From contig NW_008246069.1 in NCBI RefSeq assembly GCF_000281045.1, forward strand, positions 76,492-135,614: a DNA stretch of 59,123 bases, read 5' to 3'. The position numbers and the translations under genes were made by a program. The notes beneath the pieces were generated by a model that had not been told where the DNA came from, searched no databases, and saw nothing but the letters and a program-made list of their open reading frames with translations. Below, piece after piece: positions 19,125 through 29,860 of the stretch. Every line of letters starts with the position of its first letter. Position 1 is the stretch's first letter. This DNA comes from Saprolegnia diclina VS20 (lineage: Eukaryota; Oomycota; Saprolegniomycetes; Saprolegniales; Saprolegniaceae).

Positions 19125-20988
19125 TCGATCCATGATCATGAACCACGTACTTGTATGCCTGTACTATTCCTAGCGATGCTCCTTTGTGAGCAAAGACCCT
19201 GCATAAGGCGTACTACATCGTCGAGGTGTATATTGCTCTGTCATGGTTGACGGTGGTGGGTGTTTATGAAGGCTTGGGCTCGTCATACCGGTACGACGAC
19301 GACCGGCTCGGCGTGTCCGCAAGAAGATACCGTGCTGGGCCACGGGAAACACGGCGGCGGTCCTGCGTCCGCCCTCGTACGCCAACCTAAGCTCCACTCA
19401 CGCTGCTGCCTCTTTGCGGACGGACCCCGACTGCTCAAACCGTACACCATCAGATCAGACCCTTTGCGCGGCGCTGGCCGTGCCCGATAAGGCTCGCCGA
19501 GACAGCTACCACATCCTGCAGTCTGACATTTGCTGCACCTGCGCCACTGCAACTGCCATCAAGGCGAGCGACGGGATTGCCGACATGTCTAGACGGTGCA
19601 TCACGTCGCTGGAGACACTGCGTCATTGACCGCATGGCGTCCATCTCGTCAATGGCCCGTCATTGCTGCACAACGCACTGGCTAGGACACTGACTGGGCT
19701 GGCGAGGCAAGGCCAGTGCGTCGGCGGCTGCGGACCATCGGCGTCGACGGGCTGTGGCCCGCGGCCTTGTCCGTTGCGTGCGTTTCGCGTTTCCCGATCC
19801 GATCGCCAGTCAACGTTTTGGGTCTGGTGTTTAAAAGGCAATACAATGCAATTTCACGCACTTCGATACAAACATCAAGGTTAAATAAAGACGCCTTCAA
19901 TGAATTCCGTTGTCCCGCGCGGTCGGCCCCGGCCTGTGATTGGTCCATTTTATAATTGGTTTGATGAGATTCCTTGCCACGGGCGCGAAAACCCTCTGAA
20001 AACACATACGTCCGGGCCCACCACCGTTGACAGGATGTGGGGTCTCGGAGGTTTTGGCGACATAGCCAATGGCACTCCGCAGTCTCCGTCGAACGGTAGA
20101 CCTTTGGGTGCATGAACACGACGTCGCACGCTGCTACGACGCATAGACCCCACGCCATAATGTAGTGATGTGTGGACAGGAAAGCCTTATCAACGAACGC
20201 GTTCGTCTTGACGAGCTACAACTCGAGCAATAGCAACTGCCTAGGTATTGCATCGCGCGCGATTCCTAGGTAGTCGTTTGACGGGGCGGGGACGTCGCAT
20301 GATGCAGACCAAGATCTTATTTGCCAATCACTCGATCGTCATGGCCACTTTGGAGATGCAGAGTGCAGTGAAATGCCCAAAGTATCGATCCAGTAACAAG
20401 CGAGCTTGCGCAGAGACTTTCAATACCTCGCCTGCGTACGTGCGAGTATACATTGCCGTACTAGTGCACCACTGTCAAAGACTGTCGAAGAGCTGTCAGA
20501 CACGATTGAAGCTGTCGGATGGTCGTCGAGATGCCATCCTTTCTGCCAACGAATCTCTTGGCCTCGCCCACCACGACGCCATACATACTCTTACACCCGC
20601 ATATTCCCAGCACCAAACGCATACAGCTCATGACGCCGCCGCCGTCGCATCAATAATGAGGTTCCCCATCGACGGCGTCGTTTCGATCCGAAGGGACGCC
20701 GCGACAGGCGCGTATGCCTTGTCACAGGGTATTTACTATGAGGGGTTTGGCCGTCGCAAACCTCTGGAACTGGATACTGGAACATCAAGCACATTGAAAT
20801 GCCCTCCACCCATTGAGCGCCACTCAAGGCGCTGGCGAATAGGGTTGCGCGGGCAATAAAATACCTCACGGCGCGCGACTCTCTGTGTGTTTGTATGGAA
20901 TTTAATAAATCAAGCCAAGATTCGACCGTGGCTGGCCCCAGCGTGCTCACTTTGCATTTTCGCCTCACGGTCACAAGAAGCAGCAAAC
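19125..20988. other. 1.9-kb spacer upstream of eEF2
   Basis: No gene supported. A 203-residue plus-strand frame (20248-20859) is the longest but has no recognisable features and many rare residues. A CCAAT at about 20325 is present. This probably contains the eEF2 promoter. Confidence 0.45.
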
Positions 20989-23678
20989 ATGGTACGTCAA
21001 GATGAGCCGCCGGCCATGCTTCCGCTTCCGAGATGGACGCATGGCAGGAAGACGACGAGCAGGATGGCTCATGCTGCTGTGCTTAGGTGAACTTCACGGT
21101 TAATCAGATGCGTGAGATCATGGACTACACGAAGAACATTCGTAACATGTCCGTGATTGCCCACGTCGATCACGGTAAGTCGACGTTGACGGACTCGCTC
21201 GTCTCCAAGGCCGGTATCATTGCCGCCAAGAACGCCGGCGACGCCCGCTTCACGGACACGCGTGCCGATGAGCAGGAGCGTGGTATCACGATCAAGTCGA
21301 CGGGTATCTCGATGTTCTTTGAGTACAACATGTCGGCCGGTGAGGCCCTCGAAGCCAACAAGGCGCACGCTGACGCCGACGCCGCCTCGGGCGTCGACCA
21401 CGCCGCGCCCACGGACGTCGAGATTAACGAGAACTCGTACCTCATCAACTTGATCGACTCGCCCGGTCACGTCGATTTCTCGTCGGAAGTCACGGCTGCC
21501 CTCCGTGTCACGGACGGTGCCCTCGTCGTCGTCGACTCGATCGACGGTGTGTGCGTCCAGACCGAGACGGTCCTTCGCCAGGCCATCGGTGAGCGCGTCA
21601 AGCCCGTGCTCATGGTCAACAAGGTCGATCGCGCCTTGCTCGAACTCCAGCTCCCGCCGGAGGAGTGCTACCAGGCCTTCAACCGCTCGATCGAAAACGT
21701 CAACGTCATCATTGCCACGTACAACGACGAGAAGCTCGGCGACGTCCAGGTCTACCCCGAGAAGGGTACGGTCGCCTTCGGTTCGGGTCTCCACCAGTGG
21801 GGTTTCACGCTCAAGAAGTTCGCCCGCCTCTACGGCCAGAAGTTCGGCATTGAGGAGCAGAAGATGATGGAGAAGCTCTGGGGCGACTGGTTCTTCGACG
21901 CCGACGCCAAGAAGTGGAAGCGCTCGTCGGAGAACGGCTCGCTCAAGCGCGCGTTCGTCCAGTTCATCATGGAGCCGATCTGCAAGATGTTCGACGCCAT
22001 CATGAACGACCGCAAGGCCAAGATCGCCAAGATGCTCACGGCCGTCGGCGTTGAGCTCAAGCCCGAGGAGCAGGAGCTTGTCGGCAAGCCCCTCCTCAAG
22101 CGCGTCATGCAGAAGTGGCTCCCGGCCGGTGATGCCATTCTTGAGATGATTGTCGTGCACCTTCCGTCGCCGGTCGTCGCCCAGCGCTACCGTGTCGACA
22201 CGCTCTACGACGGTCCGCTCGACGATGAGTGCGCCAACGGTATCCGCAACTGCGACGTCAACGGCCCGCTCGTCATGTACGTCTCCAAGATGGTGCCCAC
22301 GTCGTCGGACCGCGCTCGTTTCTACGCGTTCGGCCGTGTCTTCTCCGGCAAGATCGCCACGGGCCAGAAGGTCCGCATGCTTGGCCCCAACTACATCCCG
22401 GGCAAGAAGACGGATCTCTGGGTCAAGAACATCCAGCGTACGATCATCATGATGGGTCGCTACGTCGAGCAGGTCCCGGACATCCCGGCCGGTAACACGT
22501 GCGGTCTCGTCGGTGTCGACCAGTACCTCCTCAAGTCGGGTACGATCACGACGTCGGAGACGGGCCACACCATCCGCACCATGAAGTTCTCGGTCTCGCC
22601 CGTCGTGCGCGTCGCCGTCGAGCCCAAGTCGGCTGCCGATCTCCCCAAGCTCGTCGAAGGCATGAAGCGCCTCGCCAAGTCGGACCCGATGGTCCTCTGC
22701 TTCACCGAAGAGTCGGGCGAGCACATTATCGCCGGTGCCGGTGAGCTCCACCTCGAGATTTGCTTGAAGGATCTCCAGGAAGACTTCATGGCCGGTGCCA
22801 CGGTCAAGATCTCGGAGCCGGTCGTCTCGTACCGCGAGACGGTCACGTCCGACTCGTCGATGACGGTGCTCTCCAAGTCGCCCAACAAGCACAACCGTCT
22901 CTTCTGCTCGGCCACCAACATCTCGGACGAGCTCGTCGAGGAGATCGACTCTGGCAAGGATGAGGTCGGCCCGCGCTTCGATATGAAGCTCCGTGCCCGC
23001 TACCTCGCCGACAACCACGGCTGGGACGTGACGGATGCTCGCAAGATCTGGGGTTACGGCCCCGATGGTACGGGCCCCAACATCTTCGTCGATGCCACGA
23101 AGGGTGTCTCGTACCTCCAGGAAATCCGCGAGTCGGTCCTCGGCGGTTTCCAGTGGGCCACCAAGACGGGTGTCCTCTGCGACGAAGTCGTCCGCGGTCT
23201 CCGCGTCAACCTCCTCGATGTCGTGCTCCACGCCGATGCCATCCATCGTGGTATGGGCCAGATCATGCCCACGGCCCGCCGTGTCGTCTTCGCCGCCCAG
23301 CTCGTCTCGACGCCGGCGCTCATGGAACCCTACTTCCTCGTCGACATCCAGTGCCCGCAGGACGCCATGGGTGGTGTCTACGGTGTGCTCACGGTCCGCC
23401 GTGGCCACGTCTTCTCGGAGGAGCAGCGCCCCGGTACGCCCATGATGTCGATGCGCGCGTACATGCCCGTCAACGAGTCGTTCGGCTTCACTGAGGAGCT
23501 CCGCGCCAAGACGGGCGGCAAGGCCTTCCCCCAGTGCTCGTTCGATCACTACTCGATCGTCACGGGTGACGCCCTCGTCCCCACGTCGATGGCCGGCAAG
23601 CTCGTCACCTCGACGCGTGTCCGCAAGGGTCTCGCCCCCGAAGTGCCGCCGTTTGACCGCTTCTACGACAAGTTGTAA
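20989..23678 (+). CDS. EEF2: eukaryotic translation elongation factor 2
   Basis: Two exons: the ATG alone (20989-20991), a 95-nt intron, then 21087-23678; 864 residues, against 842-860 usually. Splicing restores the universal N-terminus '[14 protein letters not shown]'. GTPase motifs are '[14 protein letters not shown]' (G1), '[11 protein letters not shown]' (switch I), 'DSPGHVDF' (G3) and 'VNKVDRAL' (G4). '[19 protein letters not shown]' carries the diphthamide-accepting histidine, and the regulatory threonines are in '[11 protein letters not shown]'. eEF2 translocates the ribosome. Codon choice is strongly biased (GGT, CGT, GTC, CTC) compared with neighbours, as expected for a highly expressed gene. 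The same bias keeps the antisense strand open for about 870 codons, which I do not regard as a gene. Confidence 0.97.
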
Positions 23679-26157
23679 ACGTCTCAATCGACGATTGCCA
23701 TTGTTGGTGCATTTTTTGATGTCACATTAATATATCTATCCAACAAGAACATCATATCTCCTTCATGACACGTCCGTCCCCATGACTGGGTTGCGGTCGG
23801 TCTTGTGTAAACTGGCTCGTCTTTGCGGTGAGCTGGGACTTTGCTGCATTTGGGAGCAAGATTGCTTGGAGGCTCCACGATCGCGCAACACCAGCCAACG
23901 CGATCGGTCTCTTCCACAAAAAGCTGCCGTCGAGCTGCCCGTTGTGGGTCCAGGCACCTGCACCTGAGCATCGGGAGTGTGAGTTGGCGACCTTCTCGGC
24001 TAAAGCTTTGGTCCCACACAGCGGCTGGCATGTTTGTACTACCAAGTTGGCTGCCTCGTTGGGCATGCTGAATGGGCTTCCAGGTCGAATTGCCCAAGCA
24101 AAGGATCTCTCTGACTGCACATTGCGGCGCCACGACGACGAGCCAACGACGCCAACAGAGTGCGTCCTTGCAGCCGAGAGGTGTACACGCAAGGGAATAC
24201 CCCGCGAAGGACTCGTGCTCTAGGCGATGGTCGCTATCTCCTACCGCTTACCACGCCAGCTTCTACACTCGGCAACCTCCAGGTTGTACCTCCAACGATC
24301 GGACCTTTCCGTCAACGCTGTACGCATGCTGCAACCACGGAGGTCGAATAAGACCGTCATGACCTCATGGACGCTTTCACGTCCTGCACTCATCCAAGTG
24401 CGGTCAATGTTGTGGCTACTGCCTTAGCCGCTGGACACAACACCTCGTCGCCGTGTTGATGCTCTACGATGGCTAGTCCGTTCGCTTTTGGCGTGCCTCC
24501 ATATTGAGCAGCTCGCCATTGGAATTGAGCTGGCCACCCTGCAGCGCCTTTGACCAGGCGCGGCTCTCATGCCCGCCGACTGTTTCTTGCGTCGCTCTTG
24601 GCAGCGTGCCCAACCTCCTCGACTGGGTGGCTGCAACCTCGTGTACGGCTTGGTGTCTGCTTGTGCAAATGCATCGCAGCGCGATATGCCTTCTCTACGA
24701 TCGTCATTTGAGAGAGCGCATTCGTCCTTGCTCGCAAGAACCGCGTTTGTCACCCCATCGTCCACGCCGTCGCAGCACGGCAGCAACCCTTGTCCGCATG
24801 CATCGGCTGCCGCTGGTCTCCACGAACGCTCGAGTCTTGGCTATGCAAGCTGCTTTCCAGTAACCTTGGGATCGCTACGCATTCTTTCTATCTCCTAAAA
24901 TGAAGTCGAAGATCGCTCCTCGGTGGTGCCACAAAACGCGTCCGTCATGGGTGAAGAGGTGCCGTCGGTTTGCTTGAAACAGCCCTCGCAGGAGCGGCAA
25001 CTGTCGGAACGCGACGAGCACGGAGCACGGAGGACGCGCGGATGGTCTTCGTGTCGCAAGGAGTCGCTCGGATGCCGAGGACATTGCCCTCGTTGACTGG
25101 ACGAAGTGCAATGGACCCAACACAGCGACCACCACTCTGGCGGAAGGCGCATGCAGAGCTCGCTATGAGGTCGATCCTGCTCCGACAAAGATACTGTTGT
25201 CGTTCCTTGGCGCCAAAGACATGGTCGGCCTGTACGTGGCGCCACGTTGAAGTAGCCTCGCTTCAGGAGGATTTTGCAGGGCAGCATCTATGTCCGGCAA
25301 GACGCGCCTCCTGCCACCCTCTATGGGGCCCGACCCGCGCAAATGAATCGAGTCGCTTCATCATCACAAAGGTAGAGGCTGGGAATGACTCACAAGGTCC
25401 GTCTGAACCTCGGAAAGGCTGGGAACGCACGCGAGCGGCAAACCTTGTTTCGTCGCAAGTGGGATCCGCCAAGATCGCGCCAATCGCAGCCGCTCGTTTC
25501 GGCTTAAGATCGCCATGTCGTATACGCAACACGCCCGCGTGGCAGCTGTCGGTTTTATGGGGCCGGCGCGAGGATCGTCGGCGGCAAAGATACCGTCGCC
25601 GAGGTTCTTGACACTGTCGAGCGCTGTCGCTCGCTTCCTCTTCTGCTTGCAGTAGCTCGGTGCTCGCAAAGATGCGGCGATGGGGTGCGTCTTTGCCCGC
25701 GCCGCCGCCACGGGGTCGCGTCAGTGAATCTCTCGTTTCGTCGACTTGACATTGCCCTCAACGATCGGCGCTCATGTGCTGCCACGAGGGCAGTGCGGAA
25801 TAAGAAAGCCAAATCTGCGATAGGCACCCAAGCGAATGACCAATGAACGCGCACGCTGCGCGGGTTAGATGGTCGATGACACGCGCGCGTCATCGAATGC
25901 CCACTCGAAAGCCGCCGTCGAACATGCCGTTGGCACTTGATGTTTGTATGCCTCGCCGTAAAACGTCCACGTGACGCGAATGGCAAAGTGACACGACGCA
26001 CGATGATTGGCTGAGCTTTGATGGGCGATGCGGATTGGCTACGAGTGGCGAATCAAACGCGACCTTGGGCGTGGTCGAGCAACTTCAAGGTGGCGGCGGC
26101 GCGCTGCGCGTGAAAGCTCATTGTGCAATCTTCCAGCTTGACAACAGCAGCAGCAAC
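23679..26157. other. 2.5-kb spacer, possible decayed copia-type relic
   Basis: No intact gene. Between about 25090 and 25350 fragments in shifting frames look like the start of a Ty1/copia reverse transcriptase: 'PPLWRKAHAEL' (compare the WR-A-m-E block), 'ILQGSIYVRQ' at 25271-25300 (compare FLNGdL-e-IYMrQ) and 'LYGARPAQMNR' shortly after (compare LYGLKQAPR). Stops, frameshifts and an apparent deletion separate them, and no LTRs or integrase are visible. ATTGG boxes at 26006-26010 and 26034-26038 lie upstream of the PEP carboxykinase gene. Confidence 0.3.
26006..26038 (+). promoter_or_regulatory. two inverted CCAAT boxes upstream of PEP carboxykinase
   Basis: ATTGG at 26006-26010 and again at 26034-26038, in GATTGGCT context, 120-152 nt upstream of the PEPCK ATG. 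NF-Y-type binding is inferred from sequence only. Confidence 0.4.
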
Positions 26158-27771
26158 ATGGCGACCCACCAGACGACGACGTCGGCCCTCGGCCTCAACG
26201 AGCTCGGCATTGACGCCAAGTGCACGGTGTTCCACAACATGACGTACGACCAGATCGCTGAGCACGAGGAGCGCTACAAGGAGGGTGTCTTCACGGCCAA
26301 CGGCACGTTCGCTGTCGACACGGGCAAGTTTACGGGCCGCTCGCCCAACGACAAGTTCATCGTGCGCCAGGAGCCCTCGGCCCAGCACGTGGACTGGGGC
26401 AAGGTCAACCAGCCGACGACGGCCGCTGTCTTTGACACGCTGTACGCCAAGGCGACTGCGCACTTCTCCAAGGCCGAGAAGATGTACGTCTTTGACGGCT
26501 ACTGCGGCGCCAACGAGAACTCGCGCCTCAAGGTGCGCATCATCACGGAGCTCGCGTGGCAGCACCACTTTGTGACCAACATGTTCATGCGCCCCGAGTA
26601 CAAGGAAGTCGCGCCTGGCTCGGGCTTTGCGGCCGACTTCACGATTGTGAACGCGTGCAACATTGTCGACGAGGACTGGCAGGCGCACGGCCTCAAGTCG
26701 GAGGTGTTTGTCATCTTCAACATTGAGAAGAAGATGGCGGTCATTGGCGGCACGTTCTACGGCGGCGAGATGAAGAAGGGCATCTTCTCCATGATGAACT
26801 ACTACCTCCCGCTCAAGGGCATCATGCCCATGCACGCGTCGGCCAACAAGGGCCCGAAGGGCGACACGGCCATCTTCTTTGGCCTCTCGGGCACCGGCAA
26901 GACGACCTTGTCGGCCGACCCGAAGCGCGCGCTCATTGGCGACGACGAGCACGGCTGGGACGATGCCGGTATCTTCAACTTTGAGGGCGGCTGCTACGCC
27001 AAGACGATCAACCTCAGCGCGCCCAACGAGCCCGAGATTTACGCGGCCATTCGCCGCGATGCGATGCTCGAGAACGTCTGGCTCGACTCCCAGAAGGTCC
27101 CCGACTACTACAACATTGAGAAGACGGAGAACGGCCGCGTCTCGTACCCGCTCTACCACATTAGCAACCACGAGCCGACGTCGGCCGGCGGCCACCCGGC
27201 GGTTGTGATCTTTTTGACGTGCGACGCCTACGGTGTGCTCCCGCCCGTCTCGAAGCTCACGCCCGGCCAGGCCCAGTACCACTTCCTCTCGGGCTACACG
27301 GCCAAGGTCGCCGGCACGGAGCGCGGCATTACCGAGCCCCAGGCCACGTTCTCGGCGTGCTTTGGCGCGGCGTTTATGACGCAGCACCCGATCGTGTACG
27401 CCGACCTCCTCAAGAAGAAGATTGAAGCCCACGGCACGCGCGTGTACCTTGTCAACACGGGCTGGACCGGCGGCGCGTACGGCGTCGGCTCGCGCATGTC
27501 GCTCAAGTACACGCGCAAGTGCATTGACGCAATCCTCGACGGCTCGATTGAGGACGCCAAGTTTGAAGTCGACCCGATCTTTGCCGTCGCCGTCCCGACT
27601 TCGGTCGAGGGCGTGCCGTCCGAGATGCTCAACCCGGCGCTCGCGTGGGCCGACAAGGCGCAGTACAAGGTCATGGCCAAGAAGCTCGCGACCGAGTTCC
27701 GTGCCAACTTTACGCAGTACGTCTTGCCCAACCACACGGACTACTCGTCGTTTGGCCCCAACCAGGCGTAA
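26158..27771 (+). CDS. PCK1: phosphoenolpyruvate carboxykinase (ATP)
   Basis: Single exon, 537 residues, the usual length of the ATP-dependent class. Diagnostic motifs are '[12 protein letters not shown]' (substrate loop), '[20 protein letters not shown]', the kinase-1a P-loop '[16 protein letters not shown]' (about residues 242-257), and '[20 protein letters not shown]' with the metal-binding acidic pair. '[14 protein letters not shown]' lies near the end. It converts oxaloacetate to PEP in gluconeogenesis; no organelle presequence is visible. The start is the ATG in AGCAAC context at 26158, after which family similarity beg­ins; the frame continues upstream without a better start. The antisense open frame of about 560 codons is a codon-bias shadow. 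Confidence 0.97.
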   Translation: MATHQTTTSALGLNELGIDAKCTVFHNMTYDQIAEHEERYKEGVFTANGTFAVDTGKFTGRSPNDKFIVRQEPSAQHVDWGKVNQPTTAAVFDTLYAKATAHFSKAEKMYVFDGYCGANENSRLKVRIITELAWQHHFVTNMFMRPEYKEVAPGSGFAADFTIVNACNIVDEDWQAHGLKSEVFVIFNIEKKMAVIGGTFYGGEMKKGIFSMMNYYLPLKGIMPMHASANKGPKGDTAIFFGLSGTGKTTLSADPKRALIGDDEHGWDDAGIFNFEGGCYAKTINLSAPNEPEIYAAIRRDAMLENVWLDSQKVPDYYNIEKTENGRVSYPLYHISNHEPTSAGGHPAVVIFLTCDAYGVLPPVSKLTPGQAQYHFLSGYTAKVAGTERGITEPQATFSACFGAAFMTQHPIVYADLLKKKIEAHGTRVYLVNTGWTGGAYGVGSRMSLKYTRKCIDAILDGSIEDAKFEVDPIFAVAVPTSVEGVPSEMLNPALAWADKAQYKVMAKKLATEFRANFTQYVLPNHTDYSSFGPNQA

Positions 27772-28140
27772 GCGTGTCTAGCGCCAAGGCGCCGCCTTTT
27801 TTTCCCATTTATAAACCCTAAAAATATAACCTTTTGACACTGAAGGACGTTCTTGCACAGCCTTGTGAAGCCCCATGTCGATCGTGATCATACAGTCTAG
27901 TGCCACGGCAGGGGTCAACAGGCTCGGGACCTTCCCTACACCTTCTACTGTACCATCCGTCGCCAATAAGATGATCGTCGTATTGCCCAAGCTTTTTGCT
28001 TGTTGCTTGTTGCCACGGAGTTTGGCGGTGGACTCCCACTCTGCTGACACGCCCTTGGACATAGGGTGGGACGTCGAAGATGATTTCGCCGAAGAAAGGT
28101 GGACGGACAAGGCAGCCAAGAGGAGGGACGTCACTTAACA
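27772..28140. other. convergent 3' spacer
   Basis: About 370 nt between the stops of PEPCK (+) and the next gene (-). It must hold both 3' UTRs; an A/T-rich stretch with CATTTATAAAC lies near 27805. No gene or repeat seen. Confidence 0.45.
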
Positions 28141-28912
28141 TTACGGCATGGGCGAAGGCGGCGATGCTTTTTGAAAGGAGCGGAGGAGCTCAAAGAGCTG
28201 GCGCTGCTGGTCTTGGAGCGTCGCTGTGATGGTGTGCAAATCGCGGTTTTCCTGCTGGAGCGTCGAGAGGAGCGCCAGCTGCTGCTGGTACTGGGCCAGC
28301 GGCAAGACGACGACCGGACTGTTGACAATGACTTGGGAGTTGCTTTCGGTGGGAAAAGGCAGCGTGCACAATGGCGCAATGTCGTTGGCTTGATTGTGCA
28401 CCAGCGATGCGCGGTGGTGGCAGCACGCATGGGCGTGCGCGCCAATACGTGCTAGGCTTTGGTCGACAGTCAACGGCGTCGAGAGCGGAGCGCGCGGCTT
28501 GGCCTCGGGCACCTTCTCGCGCTCGTCTTCAAAGGTCTATGCCAGTATGGAGAAATGGTGCCTAGCTGTGGTGTCCACACCTTGTGTGCGTTGCGCTCGG
28601 GCGATGGCGTGGTCGGGTTCAAGTCGATGATCGTGAAGCGGCCCTTCTGCTTGACGCGCCTATGCTGTCGTTCATGTGGCGTCCAAGGAATGGCGCGAAG
28701 CATACGTCTTTTGCAGCGGCGCATCCGCGTCAAAGGCGTCGTCGTTGCTCAACGACGTCGGCGTGTCCTAGCCGGCGCTGGCAAAGCACTCGGAAGAGGC
28801 GAGAACGTACGTGGCCAAAGGCGGCGCTTGGGCTAGGGACGTCCGATGGCAGGTCGATGATCGTGAACCGGCCCTTCTTTTCGACGCGGCCCTTCTCGGG
28901 GGCCCGCAGCAT
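28141..28912 (-). CDS. unknown coiled-coil protein with duplicated KGRFTIIDL motif
   Basis: Four exons (28912-28811, 28767-28706, 28659-28581, 28536-28141) give 212 residues; introns are 43-46 nt with TAG acceptors and consistent phases. The N-terminal half contains two copies of one motif, 'KKGRFTIIDLPSDVPSP' and 'QKGRFTIIDLNPTTPSP', separated by about 40 acidic/polar residues. The C-terminal 60 residues form a Gln/Leu-rich amphipathic helix ('LAQYQQQLALLSTLQQENRD', 'LQDQQRQLFELLRSF') likely to dimerise. I do not recognise the family. R-F-x-[VI] is the known docking motif for the CCT domain of SPAK/OSR1 (GCK-VI) kinases, so the protein might be a client or scaffold of such a kinase; that is inference. 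A TCGAACTTCG element lies about 60 nt upstream. Confidence 0.7.
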
Positions 28913-29860
28913 GATGCTCGTTGAAATACCCCGACTGCGATTTTTGCTATGGCAGGGACCAATTGCTTCGAAGTTCGATACTCGTAGAAAGACGCGCATT
29001 CGAAGGTCGGGCCGAGCACCCAAGCCGGCCTGGGCAAGCCACCAGACACGTCTGAAGAAGCACCACCACGATGATGTGACGCGATACTACTCTCGCTTTG
29101 CACCTAGTAGCGCGCTCATGGCAGCTCGTACTACTCCCCTCAAGACGCCGCTCTTCACCAGTGGCAAGGCAAAACTCACCTCGCAGCAGCGAGCTTCTGT
29201 CGAGGGCAGCGTTGGCTCATACCTTCTGACGGCAATGGCTGCAGATATAGCGCGCTGTGGGAAGGACGCTACCGTGCCAGCTCCCAAGCCCAGCGCGCTC
29301 GCATATCCCAGCGCATGCAAACTTGAATGTCAATGGTATTGGATCGAGTTTGCCTTTCATGTGGGAAACTGCATTTTTCACATGCTTCAAACAGGCGGTG
29401 GCGCTGAACCTTGCAAAAGATCCGATCGCGACGAGAGCGAGGCCACACGCCATGGACTCGCACCGGCCTCGATCGATCGACTTGCAACCAAGGGTAGATA
29501 AGAGAAAATCTTAGTGCAACCTTGCAATCTCGTGTTGATCTCGTGCGGCGTTCGCTGCCTGGCTCCAAAACATGTAGCGAGAGGAGCCGGTACGCGCCAC
29601 ATATAATAATTGACAGGCAGAAAAGATGCACGACGTCTTGGGTTCGTTCTACGTCCCTGAACGAGACAAGGGGATTCGAACTGCGGCCGTGACCAACGCT
29701 AAGCGGGTATTTTCCACGTGCGTATTTTTCACCGCGTTGGGTGGATGACATACAAAATGCAAGTGTAGAATGCATTTCCCACGCATTTTGCGATCCAGCC
29801 AATCACCGCAATGCGAGGCGATCGCAACTGCGAAGTGCCAGTATTTTTGCTTCGGCGGCC
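28913..29860. other. divergent spacer, no gene supported
   Basis: About 950 nt. It contains a TCGAACTTCG element (minus-strand sense) at 28969-28978 and a CCAAT at about 29799. A stretch near 29660-29690 resembles a tRNA T-loop but does not fold (see rejected). No repeat seen. Confidence 0.45.
28969..28978 (-). promoter_or_regulatory. TCGAACTTCG element
   Basis: In minus-strand sense this reads TCGAACTTCG, 57-66 nt upstream of the ATG at 28912. It is one of the copies discussed as a recurrent upstream element. Confidence 0.4.

Noticed and set aside
17403-19139. An open frame of about 580 codons antisense to the START/FYVE gene
   Set aside because: Arg/His/Val-rich, no domain, and it fully overlaps a well-supported sense gene.
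21069-23687. An open frame of about 870 codons antisense to eEF2
   Set aside because: It mirrors the sense gene codon by codon. The extreme codon bias of eEF2 (few TTA, CTA or TCA codons) removes antisense stops, and the translation is an Arg/Asp/Glu/Val-rich low-complexity mixture with no family resemblance.
24970-25611. 213-codon plus-strand frame in the spacer before PEPCK
   Set aside because: The composition is not protein-like over most of its length; only short pieces suggest a decayed reverse transcriptase, and those lie in several frames.
26053-27735. An open frame of about 560 codons antisense to PEP carboxykinase
   Set aside because: Same cause as for eEF2: GC-rich biased codons on the sense strand. 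No protein features.
29640-29715. tRNA-like stretch on the minus strand with GTTCGAATCCC
   Set aside because: The sequences flanking the T-loop do not pair as a T-stem, and no acceptor stem or anticodon arm can be built.
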